This document shows, one piece after another, positions 62,373-64,000 of a stretch of DNA of 64,000 nucleotides. Origin of the DNA: Amylibacter marinus (GTDB lineage: Bacteria > Pseudomonadota > Alphaproteobacteria > Rhodobacterales > Rhodobacteraceae). The notes under the pieces are model-generated. The model was not told the DNA's origin. It was given only the letters and a program-made list of their open reading frames with translations, and did not search any database. Numbering within the stretch: the first letter of the stretch is position 1; every line of letters starts with the position of its first letter. The position numbers and the translations under genes were made by a program. The DNA lies in the NCBI RefSeq assembly GCF_030160015.1, contig NZ_BSNN01000002.1, forward strand, positions 1,116,001 to 1,180,000. The letters are read 5' to 3'.

Positions 62373-62872
62373 AAAAATTGATACTGACCAGACATGCCAA
62401 ATCAGATTGGAACAACCTGAACGCTTCGGATCACGAGCGCACCCTGAATCCCGCTGGACGATCCGCCTGTGGGATTATAGCGCGCTGGCTAATTGACCAA
62501 GCGACCCTGCCCAAGCAGGTTCTATGCTCGGATGCCACCAGATGCGTAGAGACATGGTCTTATCTTGAGGCAGATCTGAATACAGATATCGAGGCGAATT
62601 ATCTTCGCAACCTCTATAATGCCAGCGCCGATCAGATCAGCGCACAACTAAAATCTGCCTCTGGAGATTGCGTCATGCTATTGGCCCATAATCCAGGCAT
62701 CGCCGAGGCCGCCAGCCAACTGTGTAAAACCCCGCCAAACCACCATAAATTCGCCAGCTACCCAGCGGCAGCGACTGTAATACTGGAATTCGAGATCGCC
62801 AATTGGGCCGATTTGACACCCCATAGCGGCACCGTATTAGGCTTTACCGTACCCAAAGATCATATGGCCTAG
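62369..62872 (+). CDS. SixA-like histidine phosphatase
   Basis: A 167-residue phosphohistidine-type phosphatase. The catalytic arginine-histidine is in LILTRHAKSDWNN, with DHERTLNPAGR following as in SixA, CSDATRCVETW in the middle and LLAHNPGIAEAA holding the second histidine. Members remove phosphate from histidine on phosphotransfer proteins or act on small metabolites. It overlaps the ferredoxin-like gene by ATGA. Confidence 0.88.
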   Translation: MKKLILTRHAKSDWNNLNASDHERTLNPAGRSACGIIARWLIDQATLPKQVLCSDATRCVETWSYLEADLNTDIEANYLRNLYNASADQISAQLKSASGDCVMLLAHNPGIAEAASQLCKTPPNHHKFASYPAAATVILEFEIANWADLTPHSGTVLGFTVPKDHMA

Positions 62873-62925
62873 CACCGCGCCACAAATCGGGCTATGACCA
62901 TAGAATACTAATTCACAGGGGCCCC

Positions 62926-63756
62926 ATGCCACAATCGATCTTGATCACAGGCTGTTCGTCTGGCATCGGCTATGATGCCGCACATACATTGCACAAACAG
63001 GGTTGGCAGGTCTTTGCCACCTGCCGACAACAGGTTGATTGCGACCGCCTGCGCACCGAGGGGCTAAACAGCTTGGTATTAGATTATGCTGATGAGGCCT
63101 CGATCAAACAGGCCCTTGCACAGGTGTTGGATCAAACTGGCGGCACGCTCGATGCACTGTATAACAACGGTGCCTTTGCGCAGCCTGGGCTGGTTCAGGA
63201 TTACCCCCGAGATGCATTGCGTGCAATATTCGAGGTAAACCTGTTTGGCTATTTTGACCTGATAAACCAAGTCCTGCCCGTGATGTTCAAACAAGGCCAT
63301 GGGCGGATCATAAACTGTTCGTCGGTGCTAGGGCTTGGGGCATTGCGCGCCCGCGGCGCCTATAATTCCACCAAGTTCGCCATGGAGGGCCTGACCGATA
63401 CCCTGCGCCTAGAGCTTAGGAAAACCCCCATCCACATTTGCCTGATAGAACCCGGGCCCATCACCACCGATATCCGCACCAAGGCCCAACCGCATTTTGA
63501 AAAATGGATCGATTGGGAAAAATCACAGGGACGCCTTTTCTACGAAAAACAATTGATACCGCGCCTCTACGCCACCAACACCACCCCAGATTTCGGCGAA
63601 TTGCCCGCCAGCGCCGTGACCAAAAAGCTGATCCATGCGTTGACGTCCAATCGACCAAAGCCGCGCTACTATGTCACCGTGCCAACCTATATGGTAGGGA
63701 TTATGAAACGATTGCTCAGCACCCGCGCGCTTGATCGCGTACTGGGGCGGATGTAA
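62926..63756 (+). CDS. Short-chain dehydrogenase/reductase
   Basis: A 276-residue classical SDR. The cofactor motif is ITGCSSGIGYDAAHTL at the N terminus, DALYNNGAFAQPGL holds the NNG motif, the catalytic serine is in NCSSVLGLGALRARG, and YNSTK follows. CRQQVDCDRLR after strand 2, with arginine, suggests NADP. The C terminus (RALDRVLGRM) is as in roseobacter homologues. The substrate is unknown. It lies 53 bp after the SixA-like gene. Confidence 0.9.
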   Translation: MPQSILITGCSSGIGYDAAHTLHKQGWQVFATCRQQVDCDRLRTEGLNSLVLDYADEASIKQALAQVLDQTGGTLDALYNNGAFAQPGLVQDYPRDALRAIFEVNLFGYFDLINQVLPVMFKQGHGRIINCSSVLGLGALRARGAYNSTKFAMEGLTDTLRLELRKTPIHICLIEPGPITTDIRTKAQPHFEKWIDWEKSQGRLFYEKQLIPRLYATNTTPDFGELPASAVTKKLIHALTSNRPKPRYYVTVPTYMVGIMKRLLSTRALDRVLGRM

Positions 63757-63776
63757 CCTAAACCAAAGGCCACCTG

Positions 63777-63977
63777 ATGTTTGACCCTCTCTATATTCTT
63801 GTTTTGCTTGCGCTTTTGGCCGTTGTGGTGGTGCTCACCATCGGGCTGTTAGGCTTTATGACTGGTGGCGAGTTTAACCGCAAATATGCCAATAAGCTGA
63901 TGCGCTTGCGCATCGTCATGCAGGCGGTTGCGGTGGTTCTGATTCTAATCTTTATCGCACTACGGGGTGGCAGTTGA
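63777..63977 (+). CDS. HIG1-domain twin-span membrane protein
   Basis: A 66-residue protein with two spans joined by the loop TGGEFNRKYANKLMRLRIVMQ, split here as GGEFNRKYANKLMR then LRIVMQ. This is the hypoxia-induced HIG1 pattern; mitochondrial homologues bind cytochrome oxidase supercomplexes. Bacterial function is not settled. Its stop overlaps the next start (TGATG). Confidence 0.88.
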   Translation: MFDPLYILVLLALLAVVVVLTIGLLGFMTGGEFNRKYANKLMRLRIVMQAVAVVLILIFIALRGGS

Positions 63978-64000
63978 TGGTTCGCCTAGACAAAATATAT
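63977..64000 (+). CDS. Start of a probable cob(I)alamin adenosyltransferase (cut by window end)
   Basis: Eight codons, MVRLDKIY, beginning in the stop codon of the HIG1 gene. This matches the usual N terminus of PduO-type adenosyltransferases, which continue with a TRxGD motif. Too short to be sure. Confidence 0.5.

Overview
The window is chromosomal DNA from an alphaproteobacterium, most likely a marine member of the Rhodobacterales (Roseobacter group). The evidence is the gene orders hom-glpX-recJ, rsmI-yraN-gshB beside an LppC-type lipoprotein gene, and rpmH-rnpA ... yidC-MOSC-engB-argB, the protein sequences themselves, and roseobacter-type genes such as the dimethylglycine dehydrogenase-like FAD/GcvT fusion and the Lin0512 pair. 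Base composition is a little over half G+C by eye. Genes are closely packed, many with ATGA or TGATG overlaps. I see no insertion sequence, prophage, integrase or CRISPR array, and no gene-free stretch longer than about 300 bases.

Layout. 0-9 kb: two tandem Lin0512 genes, a cold-shock protein, NAD kinase divergent from glyA, an exonuclease-BRCT protein, a small lipoprotein, then hom, glpX, recJ and tRNA-Glu(TTC). 9-17 kb, minus strand: pgi, and an overlapping operon metY - alpha/beta hydrolase - hydroxyacyl-CoA dehydrogenase/enoyl-CoA hydratase - acyl-CoA synthetase. 17-23 kb, minus strand: a five-gene envelope glycan operon (GT2 polyprenyl-phosphate sugar synthase, GT-C transferase, flippase-like protein, sulfotransferase, GT4). 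23-25 kb: a membrane-bound zinc-protease-like protein, a prolyl-4-hydroxylase-like oxygenase and a small secreted/membrane protein. 25-39 kb: a dimethylglycine dehydrogenase-like enzyme, an M3 peptidase, an SH3 protein, moeB-like/dut/coaBC, cobU and a CobC-like phosphatase, a GST with an extra Cys domain, comM, an esterase, gshB, yraN and rsmI. 39-52 kb: LppC lipoprotein, glnD, murJ, galE, a second copy of the small secreted protein, a rhomboid-fold protein lacking its catalytic residues, trpS, a histidine kinase and a flavoprotein/TVP38 pair. 52-64 kb: rpmH-rnpA, amn, yidD, a DMT transporter, ttcA, yidC, MOSC, engB, argB, a sterol desaturase-like protein, a ferredoxin-like protein, a SixA-like phosphatase, an SDR, a HIG1-domain protein and the first codons of a probable cobalamin adenosyltransferase.

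Most of the window is housekeeping. The parts that stand out are: (1) a pseudo-rhomboid with Ser replaced by Tyr and His by Glu; (2) two genes, the GT2 transferase and comM, whose conserved N termini lie upstream of any ATG, GTG or TTG and which seem to start at ATT or ATC behind a good ribosome binding site; (3) the self-contained glycan operon; (4) a pair of small secreted single-span proteins, strongly expressed by the look of their signals, at two unlinked sites; (5) a sulfhydrylase gene overlapping a beta-oxidation-like set; and (6) several palindromes and inverted repeats in intergenic DNA. All functions are inferred from sequence recall without database searches.
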